This document shows positions 11,594 through 23,966 of a stretch of DNA of 64,000 bases, piece by piece. Location of the stretch: NCBI GenBank assembly GCA_032768795.1, contig CP136494.1:1116001-1180000 (forward strand), given 5' to 3'. The notes below the pieces were generated by a model, which had not been told where the DNA came from, did no database searches, and worked only from the letters and a program-made list of their open reading frames with translations. The position numbers and the translations under genes were made by a program. Position 1 is the first letter of the stretch, and each line of letters opens with the position of its first letter. This DNA is from Tremella fuciformis (Eukaryota > Basidiomycota > Tremellomycetes > Tremellales > Tremellaceae).

Positions 11594-13061
11594 ATGAGAT
11601 CGCCCACAAGGGGGACGATGACGAGCCCAAAGGTGTTGCGCCTGCTGGGGCTGGCGATGCTCGCCCGAGGTGCGATGGGCGATACGCTCAGCACGATCAT
11701 ACAGTCCTACGGCCTCACAGCGAACAACATCACCTACCCCTTTCCTAGCGATGTGATGGACAGCAGCGACGCGAGCTCGTATATTGTGAAGAACTGGGAC
11801 ACGTCGAGCAGTCATCTGGAGTTTGGAACCAACGGCGTGTGAGTCCATGCGCAGTTGCTCATCGGCGTACACAGCGCCGTTCCGCAAGATTGGCAGACGT
11901 GTCTGAAACCGCTGACCCTCCAGTGTGTTCACAGCCGACCCCTCCACAACATCCTCGACGCTCGTGCGGCGCGCCGATTCGTCCACCACCTCGTCCTCCT
12001 CGTCTCACAAATTCAAATCGTCCTCTACCGCGACAACGTCAACTGCGTCAGCCAGCGGAGCGGTCACCACGCCATTCGACACGAACCTAGACGGCGAGTC
12101 GCCCGTACTGCGCGTCTTCTACCCGCAAGGGTCCTACAGCAAGCAAACGGGCGGCACGCAGTTCTATTCTACCCCACTCGAAGCCAGCGGCAGCTCCAGC
12201 ACGACGGGCAACACTACCAGTAATGGGCAGTACGAGCGCATGCTTATCAGCTACGACATCTGGTTCCCCTCGGGCTTTGGGTGGAATATGGGCGGCAAGC
12301 TCCCAGGTCTGCGGGCAGGCGCCGAGTCTACCGGTTGTGCGGGTGGCAATCAGACGGACGGGACGAAGTGTTTCTCGACGCGGCTCATGTGGCGCTCGAG
12401 CGGCGAGGGCGAAGGTTAGTCGTTGGCGGACGATGGCTGGTCCACACGATGGCGCTGATGTCCAGTCTACGCGTACATCCCCACCACGCAGAAGAACTTT
12501 TGCTCTCAGTCTGAAGTGACATGCAATAGTGACTATGGCACGTCGCTTGCCAGGGGTAGCTTCTCGTTCGTCACCGGACAGTGGCAGACCATATGGCTGT
12601 TGGTCGTCCTCAACGAAGTGGGCACTGCCAACGGTGTCGTCGAGTGAGTCATCCTTCTCTGCCCCTCGCACCCCCCTCATATGACTTGGAACTCATTCAC
12701 GCCGTCAGATCATGCCCAAGCAGGAATCATGCTCACACGCAGGCTCTGGTACAACGGCGTTCAAGCGCTGTCCTTCACGAACCTCGAGATCCGCTCCGCC
12801 TCCTCGCTGTCTAGCATAGGCGGCATGTTCTTCTCGACCTTCTTCGGAGGCGACGACTCGACCTGGGCTAGTCCGACCGATCAGTACACCTACTTCAAAA
12901 ACATCCAGATGTACGCCGGCTTTGGTGCGTCAAACGGATCGGGCTCGGCGGTCAGCGGCGCGTCGCCGCGCGTGCCAGGCACTTCCATCGCGTCTGCGTG
13001 GACATGGACCTTCATTGGGACTTTTGCCACGGCTCTGGGTCTATGGACTGGGGTGTGGTGA
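11594..13061 (+). CDS. Secreted, probably GPI-anchored polysaccharide lyase family 14-like protein
   Basis: Exons 11594-11838, 11924-12414, 12466-12643 and 12743-13061 give 410 residues with the frame kept throughout. The N-terminus carries a hydrophobic signal-like stretch (VLRLLGLAMLARGAMG). A Ser/Thr-rich linker (residues about 90-150) suggests O-glycosylation. The core shows the family-14 pattern: DIWFPSGFGWNMGGKLPGL, a Cys-rich loop (GCAGGNQTDGTKCFSTRLMWR), GEGEVYAYIP, TGQWQTIWLLVVLNEVG, WYNGVQAL and FFSTFFGGDDSTWASP. The C-terminus is a hydrophobic tail (TWTFIGTFATALGLWTG) after a small-residue patch, as in GPI-anchored proteins. PL14 members cleave alginate or glucuronan-type polymers; activity on a cell-wall or capsule uronic-acid polymer is inferred. 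Two nearby ATGs (11594 and 11618) both precede the signal; I use the first. Confidence 0.75.
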
Positions 13062-13336
13062 GCATATTCAGGGGTCAGGAGTGATTGGCAGCCGGGGAGG
13101 AAGAGGCATCTTCACGATCAAAAAATGCGATCTCACCTATCATCTTCGACCTTATCTGTTGTACTATCGTGTTGGAACATTGCTACATGCTGTATCTGCA
13201 TGCATCTAGACCATACACATCGTCAAAGAGCGCCGAGGATAGATTGCACGTCAGAACACGTGGCCACGTCCCCCCTCCTCGACGCTGGGCACAAGGTCGT
13301 TGTTGTTTCAGATACGATCACGGTCGTCGCGCAAGC

Positions 13337-14956
13337 ATGGACATCCACGTCCGAGAACAGGCTGATGACGTTCCCCTGCTCGTGCTGGGGCGTCATGAAG
13401 CTGCCGAGCGAGCGGAAGAGCCAGAGCAAGGCGACGAGCAACTCAGGCAATCCCCAGTGGAGACGGTCCAGCAACAAGCTCGTCGTCTGTACATCTCGCA
13501 CTGGCTCTCGACGTGGAACTCTCGAGTCTTCGAGTTTGGCTCGACATTGTACATTGCATACATCTATCCTCGGACACTGTTGCCCATGTCCATCTACGCG
13601 TTCGTGCGCGGTCTCTCGGCGGTCGTCTTCGCGTCCGCTATCGGCAAGCACATCGACAGTGGTGATCGACTCTCAGTCATACGCTCATCCATTCGTCCGC
13701 ATCACCCGCGCAGAACAAGAGCGAGCTGACCCCTGACGCAGTGGGGCAGAGAGTTGCCGTCGCCATATCATGCGCAATCTTGTGGGTTCTCGCGTCACAG
13801 CGATCTCACGCAGATTCTTTCGGGCTGTGGCCGCTCGCTCCTCTCGCAGCGCTGGCCTGCGTGGAAAAGGTATGCTCAGTAGTCAACATGGTATCCATGG
13901 AGAAAGACTGGGTCAGACATCCCCTTTGTGCAGTTCTCGCAGCTCACGGCTCGCGCAGGTCATAGTCGTTGCTTCGGGTCATCAAGATCAACTCCGATAT
14001 CTCAACGCTCAAATGCGGCGAATCGACCTGATGTGCAAACTATTTGGCCCACTATGTATCGCTCTGCTCGCTGGCTATTCGACATCACTGGCTATCACGC
14101 TCAATCTGGCGATGAACCTGGTTTCGATACCCGTCGAGTACTTCGCCATACAACGGGTCTATCGAGCCAATCCTGCCCTGCAGGAACCGAAGGTCGTTCC
14201 AACCGCCGAGAGTGATCGTCCTCCCGCTCAGCAGCACTGGGCTGCCGCCATGAAGGGGTTGCAACGGTATCTGCGCCATCCGGCATTCCTGCCATCCTTC
14301 GCCGGGGCGCTGCTATATCTTACCGTACTGAGCTTTGCCGCTCAGATGGTCACTTGGCTGCTGTCCATGGGGTTCACTTCGGCTCAGGTAGGCCTGGCGA
14401 GAACGCTGAGCGTCTTACTTGAGGTATCGGCGACCTGGATATCTCCTCACCTCGCCGAGAAGATCGGTTCCACCAGAACGGGTCTGTGGTCGGCCGCCTG
14501 GCAAACGACCTCGTTGGGCATCGGCACCGCGCTGTTCGTGTCGTTGAAGGGCAAGCCGCTGTGGGCAGCAAGCGCTCTGGTCACCGGCACCATCGTGAGC
14601 CGCGTAGGCTTGCGCAGCTTTGATCTTTGTGTTCAAAGTCTGGTGCAAGACGTGAGCTTGCGTTGTGTGGATGTGGATCAGGTGAAGCTGACACGTATCA
14701 GGCCGTTGAGCCTGACTATAGGGGAGGATTCTCTTCCGTGGAATCCGCCTTTCAGAATGCTTTCGAGCTGATGGCGTTCACCTCGACCATCATTTGGGAT
14801 CGGCCAGAGTACTTTCGCTACCCCACTTATCTGTCCGTGGGAGCCGTGTTCTTGGCCACGATCTGTTATACGATACACGTTAGAGAAGTCCGGGGCCACC
14901 TGTTCCATCCGGAGAAGGCATGTCTGTGCTGCACAGAGAGATGGAGAGTAGATTGA
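13337..14956 (+). CDS. Ferroportin-type iron exporter (SLC40 family)
   Basis: Multi-pass membrane transporter related to animal ferroportin, which exports Fe(II). Exons 13337-13661, 13742-13911, 13959-14651 and 14702-14956 give 480 residues, close to the family size. Diagnostic segments: YISHWLSTWNSRVFEFGSTLY and LSAVVFASAIGKHIDS in the first transmembrane bundle, then NMVSMEKDWVIVVASGHQDQLRYLNAQMRRIDLMCKLFGPL, matching the conserved ferroportin helix containing the DWxVVxA and NAxxRRID motifs, and RVGLRSFDLCVQSLVQD followed by RGGFSSVESAFQNAFELM in the second half. The third intron (50 nt) uses an acceptor that restores this last motif. Start is the first ATG in frame; 44 upstream codons remain open but without Met. 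Plasma-membrane versus vacuolar location cannot be told from sequence. Family assignment is strong. Confidence 0.87.
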
Positions 14957-15143
14957 CTTTGTAAACGCGATATCTAACGCGATGTAACACCCTATCTCGT
15001 TTGCTAGCCTCCACTTTGAGCTGTCCGACAATGCGTGTTCGCATGGATCCTTTCCGACATTTGTTTGTCTGGTGATCTTTCACGCATATCGGCCAGGGAC
15101 GAGGACACCCGCGCATCGGGGAGGCGCGGCCGGTCTTTCTGAG

Positions 15144-18100
15144 ATGACAAGTGACCCGGATCACTATGTCCAGCTCGGCACGCTCGTCCTCGACCTTCCG
15201 GCCGGTAGCCCGATCGCCCCAGAGACGTGGGTCATCAACCAGGACATCATTTGGGGCTTCTTGGACCGGGCACCTTGGCCAGACGATGCGAAGGCGCTCG
15301 TCGACTCTGTCAGGCATCTCTCGGACGATGATGGGGTCCGCTTGCAGCTTGAGCTCAAGAGGGCTGAGGAGTCCGAGTATCTCGCCGTACTTATACGGTG
15401 CAAGATCCTGCCGAGCGACGCGCCTCGGACTGGCGCAGCGTGGCGCGTAGCAGGCAAGCAGAGACACGACCGGCCCAAGTACCTCGCTCGGCTTTTTGAC
15501 GGGCTGTATGATGGCTGGGATGAAGGTGGAGAGAGGTTGATGGGCATGCGGGTGAGTGATGACTCCCCGTGGCACGGTGATCTTGTGGGATGTGGGTGCT
15601 AACAAGAAGTCCTCGGACACGCTCAGCATGCCTGAGATATGGTCGCAGGTCCCATCGCCCCCCGAGCCGCGGTTCCCGCCCAGTCGGTGGGCCGCAGAGG
15701 AGGAGGTCTATCGCCGATTGGAGAACCTCGAGGAACCGGTTGGAGTCAAGACGCGCATGTACCGGTACCAGTTTGTGAGTGCTTCTCGGGCTATCTCAGG
15801 CCGCTCTTAATGTTCATAGCGCTCCTTGTCGCAAATGCTACAGATGGAGACGAATCCCGAACGATTAGTCGACCCCCTCTTCACGCCATTCAAGGAGAGT
15901 GGGCGCGACGCTACGTACTGGATCAGGCTGGATACTTGGGATATACAGCGCCAGCCAGCATGGTATGACCTGCCTCGGGGCGGCGTCTTGTGAGCTGCTC
16001 CTGTCTGCTCGCGCGAGCATAGAGCTCATTTACAGATGCGAACAGATGGGTGTCGGCAAGACTCTCATGTGTCTCTCGCTCGTCCTCGCCACTCTGCACC
16101 AGCCGCCGGCTCCTCCGCCTACGGCTCTGCACATCACGCCACTTGTAACCGATGTCGCCATGTCGTCGTACCCGTTCAAGCAGTACCATGACCTGCGTGA
16201 TCTGCTTGGTCTTCCGCAACCTTCCCCTCAAGCTCTTCGGAAGCCGACCCTGTCCGAGCTATGTGCCGATATGCTTGCCAAGTATGATCACTCCTCAAGA
16301 CTACGATCAGATGTTCCGCCGCACATCGCTGAGAACGCCGATAGGCAGATGTTCTACTATGACATACCGTACATCGACGACTGCATGCGGACGGTCAAGA
16401 GGCAGAAGTTGATCCTCGAGACCAAAAAGGTCTACCTTGCCAAGACGACACTGGTGATTGTGCCGCCAATCTTAGTGCCTCAATGGAGGAATGAGATCGA
16501 TAAGCACGTAGAGCAAGGTGCCCTTAGAGTCCTCGTCGCAAACAAGCAAGACCTGCCGCCGATCGAAGAACTCATCGCATATGATGTAAGCAGGGCGCCT
16601 TCCGTCTTGATCTTTGCTAACGCGAAGGTGATACTGATGAATGTCAACCGTCAGCACTGCTCTGCTTAGCATGACATAAACGCTGAAGGCCAGGATTCGG
16701 CATGGAAGATCACATCAGGCGAACCATGCAGGACCTGGAGCCGTCCGTCTTGCTGCAAGCGAGATGGAAGCGAATCATCCTAGACGAAGGGCATGTGGCT
16801 GCAACGAAGACGACAAATGCGATGCGGATGGCTATGTCTCTTAGCTGCGAGCGGCGATGGATCGTCAGTGGCAGTAAGTATCACCGCTTTAGCCATGAGT
16901 GCGTTGTCTGAGGACAGCGCCGACGCGCCATCTACAACAGGGTGGGGAAGCGGAGCTCGCTTCCCTAGGAGTTCCTCTTGGTATACCTTCTGCGGATGTG
17001 GAAGAGGCCAAAGTCGACATTGATGCCAAGCCGCGTCTATGGCCAAGAAACGATATCGAGGATGTCACCCGAATCGGAACCATGATTGGCGGCTTCTTAG
17101 CGGCCGAGCCTTTCAAGTCGGACGCCGCATTCCAAGAGCTGGTCACCGCACCACTAAGGCACAGACACGGGCCCCGCTTCGGATCGATCAGGCGGCTGAG
17201 ATACCTCATGGACGCGATGATGGTCAAGCACAGGTGATTCTGTTTTCCCGAGCAGCGTGGTGGGAGCTGATGACCAGACCGGGAGAGATCGACACCCAGG
17301 CTCTTTTGCCAACGTCGACTTTAACAACGGAGTCTTTGCGATTCGAGCCGATGCAAAGGGCCACGTATAATGTGCTCGCGGCGCTGGTCGCTTCCAATGT
17401 TTTCACGAGTGGGCCGAACGGAATTTCTCTTGCGAGTAAGACTGATTGCAGGCAACTTCACCGACGTCGACTACTTCCTTCACCCTCGCAATCTAGATTC
17501 GTTCCTCCAGGTGGTCCGAAATTTGCATCTCGCCTGCTTTTGGTATTCGGCACGGGACATGGACATACAAGGCTGTATCGACCGCACCCAGAAGCATATC
17601 GAGACGAATGCCTCGCTATCCGACGAGCACCGGGAGCGATTGAAAGAAGCGGTGTACCACATGGAGCGCGCTCTGGAAATGCCGGGCTGGGACGAATGGA
17701 TGTCCAACGGTGTCTCCGTCCCATTTGAAGCCTCCTTTATACCTGAGCCGATCCGCCAGGCTTGGTCCGACACATTTGAGACCGACGATACAATGATCGA
17801 TGCGGACAGTCTGCTTTGTCTTCGTCGCGCCAATATCCCGGGAAAAGATGCTAGCCGCTTGAAGATGGAGGGATGGGACTCGCGAGCACGCAAAAGCAAG
17901 TGGTTCGAGGAAGAGATGGCGAAGAAAGAAGTCCACCATAAGCGGACACATGGGAAGAAAGTGGTGGGCCAACTCGAGCGAGGGAAGGGAAGCACGGCTG
18001 CAAGTCAGCCAAGAAACTTGTCCAAGGAAGGGTCAATCTTGAAGAAGAGTACCGTCAAGGATACTTCGCGACCAAGCAAGAAGAGGAAGGCCGACGAGCT

Positions 18101-19284
18101 GGAGGAACGTCTGGAGGCAGCTTCGCACAATGCTGCCGTACACGCCTCGAAAGCTCGGTCAGAGCCCTCCGGTCCTCGACTTATGCCGATGGAGATTCGC
18201 ACGAAGAGCAAGTGCGCGAAGGTCAATTTTGTCCTCGATACAATCCTGTCGTCCGACCCTGCGGACAAGTTTGTGATATTTGGCGACACGTTCGAGCTTG
18301 GACACCTCACTGAGGCTTTGGATTTGTTTGACGTAAAACTGTGAGACTCAGCACGCTAGAATGATGTCGTACTGACTGTCAGGTGCTTTGCAGGTCACAC
18401 TGTGTCTGATGTAGGGCGCACGGAGGCATTGCAGGAGTTTCAAGATCCCGCAGTTCGAGTTTGTCTGTTAGATCTCCGCCTGGCTGCGAGAGGCTTGTGC
18501 GCTCTCTATGTGTTTCTGGTCGGCTGATACTGACGCGCAGGAATCTGGTGGCGGCAAATCGAATGATCTTCCTGGCGCCGGTCTGGTCTCGTGACGTGCA
18601 AGCGCAAGCCATCAAGGTGCGCATGGTCTTCCAGGATCTCGTCACCCGCTGAGGTCTAGCGAGTGCATAGAATTGGCCAAACCCGTCCGGTCAAGGTTCA
18701 GATTCTCGTGACAGAGGGTACCTTCGAGGAGGATATCCTTAAGCGGTACTCGGGGCAAAAGTCTGACGATGATGAGAAGTTGTACACTAGGGCCATGATT
18801 GAAGTACGCTTGCTTGCTAGCCTAGTTCATCGACTGACAGCAGAACCCAAAATTCGTCCAAATTGAGCATTCATCCCCGAAGACTTTCGAGGCACGATTT
18901 ACCCCAACCAGACCCATACCCATTGTTCAAGTAGACGCACCACCCACCTCGGTGACCCCTGAAGCGGGTCCTTCACGGGTACGATTCGCGTCCCCGCCGC
19001 TCTCAGAAGCATCCGCGGCGTCGAGTCCTGCAGAGTTGCCTCTGGTAACGCCCAAAGAAGCGATTTACCACGAGATTCCCTCAGGTCCACTCTCGCCTAC
19101 TCCGGAGGGCCGAATCAGATTCAGCTTTGTCAAGGAGGAATCCGAGGAAGGAGAAGAGCGGATCGGCCGTCTACTTGATGCGCTCAACAGCGATGATGAA
19201 GATCTGGAGATGGAAGTGGACGTCAAGCCGACTTTGCCAGACTCCTTGTTGGACCGGTCTTTCAAGAGCCGGCGTGTAGCATAG
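15144..19284 (+). CDS. SNF2-family DNA-dependent ATPase/helicase, RAD8/IRC20-like
   Basis: Large nuclear SF2 ATPase with many short introns. Reconstructed exons read through YRYQFRSLSQMLQMETNP, then DPLFTPFKESGRDATYWIRLDTWDIQRQPAWYDLPRGGVLCEQMGVGKTLMCL, where CEQMGVGKT is motif I. Motif Ia follows (LAKTTLVIVPPILVPQW), then WKRIILDEGH (motif II, DEGH rather than DEAH) and ERRWIVSG (motif III). A long insert separates the two helicase lobes. The C-terminal lobe has AKVNFVLDTILSSDPADKFVIF, LDLRLAARGLNLVAANR and HRIGQTRPVKVQILVTEGTFEEDIL (motifs V-VI). The tail of about 130 residues is acidic and Pro/Ser-rich. I see no RING finger in the insert, so an E3-ligase role like Rad5/HLTF is not supported. 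ATG at 15144 is the first in frame, 187 bp after the ferroportin stop. Confidence 0.82.
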
Positions 19285-19419
19285 CATACATGGTCATCTC
19301 AAGACCCAGTTGTGAGTAATTGTACAATCTCCATGTTTGTCCGCCGAGCTCGTCGTACATAGAGCAAGATAGCGTTGTTGTCGAAAGATATGTCAATGAT
19401 GTCAGACTGTGGATGCATA

Positions 19420-21869
19420 TCAGGCGGGACGTTTGACCAGCGAGGCTTTCACTGGATGATCAGACGCAAAGACGGCGTCGAGTTCCTCCACTGTTGATCA
19501 GTGTCACGCGTGCGCAGCGAAGAAGACTATGCGCACGGGTCCGGCCCTTCGTTTCCACGGCAAATAGGTACCATGCTCCGGTCTCGACAAGATCCCAAAC
19601 GACAAACGGCAAATATGTCCACCAGCCTATTTTCTGAAGAGCTATTCGAGTTAGTTCTGCTCCGTGCGGGGATGGAGGGGCACACCGATAGGGATGACCA
19701 GCTGATTGAGGAAGGCTGAGGTCAGTCACCGACGCATTCAAGGTCCAGTCCGCCGGAAGGTCTCACAACAAAGGTTGAGGACGAGAACAAGCAGACCCAT
19801 GCCCGCGCTTCGCTGGTCGAGACCAAGCACCTCACTGGGGTAGATGGGCAGCAGAGGCTGATAACCCCACGCGTACGCCCCACAGAATATCATGAGACAC
19901 GCGATTGCCGCACGGGACGCATTGGCGTCTCCGTGCCTCGTGACTCTGACGTTTGGGGAGGCGTTTGATAAGGCGGATGAGAGCATTGACGCGGCTAGCG
20001 TCAGAGCGCATAAGAAAGAGCCGAGGATCAGCACTTTCCGCCGGCCCAGCGACTCGGTGTGCCAGACCCCGAGCATCGCTGTGCAGAAAGAGACGGCGGA
20101 CGCGATGAGCCTAGAGTCAGCAGATCGACGATATGACCAGTGCAGAGTACACGCACGTCATGATGAGTTGTTGCTGCACGCTGTTGACTCCGACTTTTGA
20201 TTCAGCATCTGAACTCAAGCAACGGGATGCGTCACTCTCACCTTGTTTGTACAAAGACGGAAGCTGCGCATCAGCAAGGCGTCCCGCCAGATCAGCAAGC
20301 TCACGAAATACGTCCTATCGTCAGCGCCCATGTCTTTCATCAAGGACGATCACTCACAGTGCGTTCCCACTCAATTGGCCGAAAGCACCCATCATCAGAC
20401 ACAGGCCAAGGCGGTACTTGCTTCCTTTTCCACGGATGAGCGCGCGGTAGTCCCATCTCCCGGCTCTCGGGGCGTCTAGTACGGCTTGAGTAATCTGCGC
20501 CATCTCCAGCTTGACAAGCAGAGTCCTGTGCCCGTTGCCGTGATATCGCGTCAGTATCGCCTCTGCTTCTTCCGAGCGACCGTGAGCAATCAGCCATCGC
20601 GGCGATTCGGGGAGAAACAGCACGGTGCATGCCATGATAAGGCTGCAGTCTGAGCATGTCGCTGCAGCACAGAATATAGGACTTACGGGGGCCAGAGCTG
20701 CCTGGGGAAAGGGTCAGCCTCGGCTCGCTGCCCGAACGACCGCAGGCCTGAGATAAGGCACTCACACCAGTACCGGCAGCCGCCATGCCCATTGACTGTC
20801 GAGCTTGGAAGAAGCAATGGTGACTCCTGTGGCCAGCATGCTCCCAATGACTCTCGGTCAGCGCTACAGCTCGAAATCGAGGGACGGACTGACTCCAAGT
20901 CCTGAGGATGAGTTCAGGTCATCTCCCTTGTTCGGCAACTCACACGTTGAAGAAGCCCGTGAAGAGACCTCGATTGACGGGGGGCGCAAGCTCCACTATG
21001 TATGGAGGTGCGGCTTGCTCTCAGCGTCATTCACGTCTCAGAGCTCACCAGGTTGCATCATCCCCACGCCCGCACCCAGAAAAAAGCGTCCGGCAAGCAA
21101 CATTCCCACATTTCTGGCACCGCCAATGAGGGCGGTCCCAAGAAGCGCGACCAAAGCCGCTGCTCATCAGCCCAGTCGAAGGCGAGAACAACCATCCGTA
21201 CTGATGAACATGCCGCCCCGCCTCCCGTACCGCTCAGCTTGAATGTAAGACTTCGCTTGTGCCCGCCGTAAAGTCTACTACGTACCAGGATTGGACCAAG
21301 CCAGAATGTGGCGCATGCAGCAATCGGCCACATACAGAACACCAGCTATCGAGCTCAGGTGAGCCATCTTGTGCATAAGCCATCGATGCTCACTCCGGTG
21401 GACACGCCCAGTCCATTAAAATTGACTGTGCAACTCAGTATGATTCGTCTCTTCCGAGTCATATAGGCTGACAGAACTGCTGGTATTGCGGCAGGGCGCT
21501 GTGGTCAGCTAAATGTCGGTCAAAAGAAGGCTTGCCCACTTTATGGCTGTCATAGAGCTGATCCCATAGCCGCCCAAGAATGTCGCAAGGAATGCTACAG
21601 ACCACACCCCGTATAGCTTGAGCATGCCAGCCGACAGCATGCCGACGTCTCTCGCCTGAGTCACGACTCCGCATACGTCCCTGAAAGAGGTACCCACGGT
21701 GATTCCGATCATGAGCAGAGAGCAGTTCGTGGTCCGCTCTCGCTGGCGACCTAAGAGGCTTGCGCGATGCTGGGAGGTCCCATGACTCTTCAGGAGGGGA
21801 GGCCGTTGCCGCGTTGCTGGTCTGCGAGTCCAAACTCTCAGTAGGTCCTGCAAGGGTATCAGTGTCCAT
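19420..21869 (-). CDS. MFS sugar transporter (lactose permease/hexose type)
   Basis: Plasma-membrane sugar transporter of the major facilitator superfamily, broken by several short introns. From ATG at 21869 a hydrophilic N-terminus leads into the first membrane helix (KLYGVWSVAFLATFLGGYGISSMTAIN). Family motifs appear in order: AERYGRRGGMF (the D/E-R-x-GRR loop after TM2), LPESPRWLIAHGRSEEAEAILTRYHG (the PESPRWL signature at the end of TM6), WHTESLGRRKVLILGS, a TM segment AIACLMIFCGAYAWGYQPLLPIYPSEVLGLDQRSAGM, and VETKGRTLEELDAVF, a variant of PETKGRTLEE, which is restored by splicing a 48-nt intron near 19490-19540. The stop is at 19420-19422 after FASDHPVKASLVKRPA. The substrate cannot be read from sequence. 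Convergent with the SNF2 gene, 135 bp apart. Confidence 0.82.
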
Positions 21870-22612
21870 GTTGTGGAAGCTAAGAGACACGCAATTCAAC
21901 TACAAGCGTCGGTTTTCCTCACAGGGCGTGAAAGGAATGGCATGCGCTTCTAGGCAATTTTTCTTGCATAAATTACACCGAAGCATGACCGAAGCCCACC
22001 TGATGATCAAAGGAGCGGTCCACAAAGGAGCAAAATTTTAGACTGACGAAGATTGAGTGTGGCACTCGTCGACGAGAATCCGTGCGAGGACAGGTGGCAT
22101 CTGCGCCACATCCCAGGCCTGAGACTTGGCCCTTTCATCGACCCAGATGAGGTCATACTCCCTCTTTCCACTCTTTACGAGGGGCTCGAAATACAGGGAA
22201 TAGGTCTCGCGAGACCCGTCCCATGACGGCATACCGCCGACTTATGCATACTGTATGTATTCAAGGCGTCCGATAAGGATCCGTGGATTGACTTGACCTT
22301 CTCCCTCTGTTCAGGCACAAGTCCTGGACAGGGCGACGACATGCTGATCCCGAACCGCAACTTACACATAGAAATAAACTGGCATCTCTGCGTACGCCCG
22401 TTCGAGGGCCCGCTGAATCGAGAGAGAGGTTGACTTCCGGCGCGGGGAGACTGGATGTGTGTAAGCAGCGCACATGTCCTATCCCGTAGACACGTGTAAA
22501 GCACGAGTGAAACTCAAGGGACCTCCAACAAGGAGCGAGAGCGTGTGCGGAGCACGGCTTTGCACTTGGGCTTACTTCGGACCTCTGCCTCGCCGCCCGA
22601 CTCTCCGTGACC
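21870..22612 (+). other. Intergenic region between divergent genes
   Basis: About 740 bp separating the start of the sugar transporter (minus) from the start of the orphan gene at 22613 (plus), so it should hold two promoters. The open frames present are short and I recognise nothing in them. No repeat shared with elsewhere in the window was noticed. Confidence 0.4.
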
Positions 22613-23754
22613 ATGACTGTCTTCTCCAAACTCGGCTCACGATCTGCCTCTGCTCCACAGTATCCTCGAGTCGGCCCCACTATCTCACTGCAGCTCGTCA
22701 CCCGTTCCGGGAGGCACGGGCGACCTCGATCCCATATGGCAGCCATCCTGAAGTACCTCTCGAGGACAACGGTCGTCTCTGAACCCTTGCGACTTAACGA
22801 GACGATGGTCGAAGAGCTCGCATTGGCTGCGACTAGGGCAAAGGGACAAGGCAGCAAGAATCTCCTTGATTCAAGACTCTCGATAGAGACAGTCACCCCT
22901 GGGCTCTGGGAAGGTCAATCGGCGACATTGCTCACGCTCGAGTGCCGTCATTTCGTAGACCTCGATGGCTGCACCATTGAAGTCTTGCTTTCATGTGCCG
23001 ACGAAAACGCCGCCCCGCCAAAGATATTCGCCGCTGGTCCTGGGCTTTGGGAGTACGACTCTGAGATCGTTACGAAGCGAAAGACGGGCTCAATTGAAGG
23101 TGCGCTCGGGGGCGGAGGAGGAGGAGCCAAAGGCGAAGTCAGGATGAAGGGCTCCGACCAGATAGAGCAACAGGGCAACCAGATTGCGACTATCGCCGCC
23201 ACGAGACTGTCGACTAACCCTTCTCACAACCTTGGGGTTATGTTTCACGTCAAATCCCCCTCGAATCGCGTGCGAGGCATTCCCGATCGATTCCGTATCG
23301 CTCTCATCTTCGAACACATCACGCAAGTGTGCGTCGAGGGTCGGCTTCACTTGGATGCTCCACTGAGGCACAAATCACTGCGCCGAGGCGAGAGCCATCC
23401 CAAGATCTTGCGTCCGTTGTTCGGTGTCAATCGACTCCCGATGTGCTGCGAGCGGAGAGACTGCGACATCCAGCAATGTGCAGACTTTTCGCACTGGCAA
23501 GGAAGGGTCTGGAAGAACATGTTTGCCAACGTTGGACTCAATATGAAGCGTATACCTCGCCTGCCCACCAACGAGGTACGCTCCGGTTCCCATCCCAAGT
23601 GATGACTGACAGTGTGTAGGCATGGCTTGTGAGATTCGGACTGACCGAAGTCCCCGCCGATCCGGGTCCGCTTCAACCAGGACCTGTGGACCCGAGCATA
23701 CCAGCCCCTTTCGTTGCAGTCGAGTCTCATGAGATCGAGCATGAGGCGGAATAG
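22613..23754 (+). CDS. Unknown protein, member A of a paired orphan family
   Basis: I do not recognise a described family. Exons 22613-23575 and 23620-23754 (44-nt intron) give 365 residues. The N-terminus is basic and Ser-rich and could be a mitochondrial presequence. It shares with the gene at 24936 an ordered set of blocks: ETVTPGLWEGQSATLL (versus ESLTPGYWRGEAAKVV), a block ending in AAGP, a central Gly-rich linker, GIPDRFRIALIF (versus GIPPSVRLVLVY), a Cys-rich block ending in CADFSH, and a final exon beginning with a Trp motif. The Cys/His block CCERRDCDIQQCADFSH could bind metal. The intron falls at the same place as in its paralogue. A Helitron-like element lies 212 bp downstream, between the two paralogues. 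Function is unknown. Confidence 0.7.
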
Positions 23755-23966
23755 ATACGTCGCAGAGATGAGATGGCCGCCTTTATGCACATTGTGACCA
23801 CAAAGTTTCAACATTGAGGGACGTCCACTCGATTCACAGCAGGCCAACCCTGCACTGATCACCATTGCTCATTCGGGGAAATTCCCCGCGGAGCGTGCGT
23901 TTCACGCGCGCGGGCACGCACAGCCAAGCCAGTATGATGTCGTCCGGTCCTTGATGCTTATCGAAA

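Noticed and set aside
15144..19284. Rad5/HLTF assignment with RING finger for the SNF2 protein
   Set aside because: No C3HC4 Cys/His pattern seen in the region between the helicase lobes.
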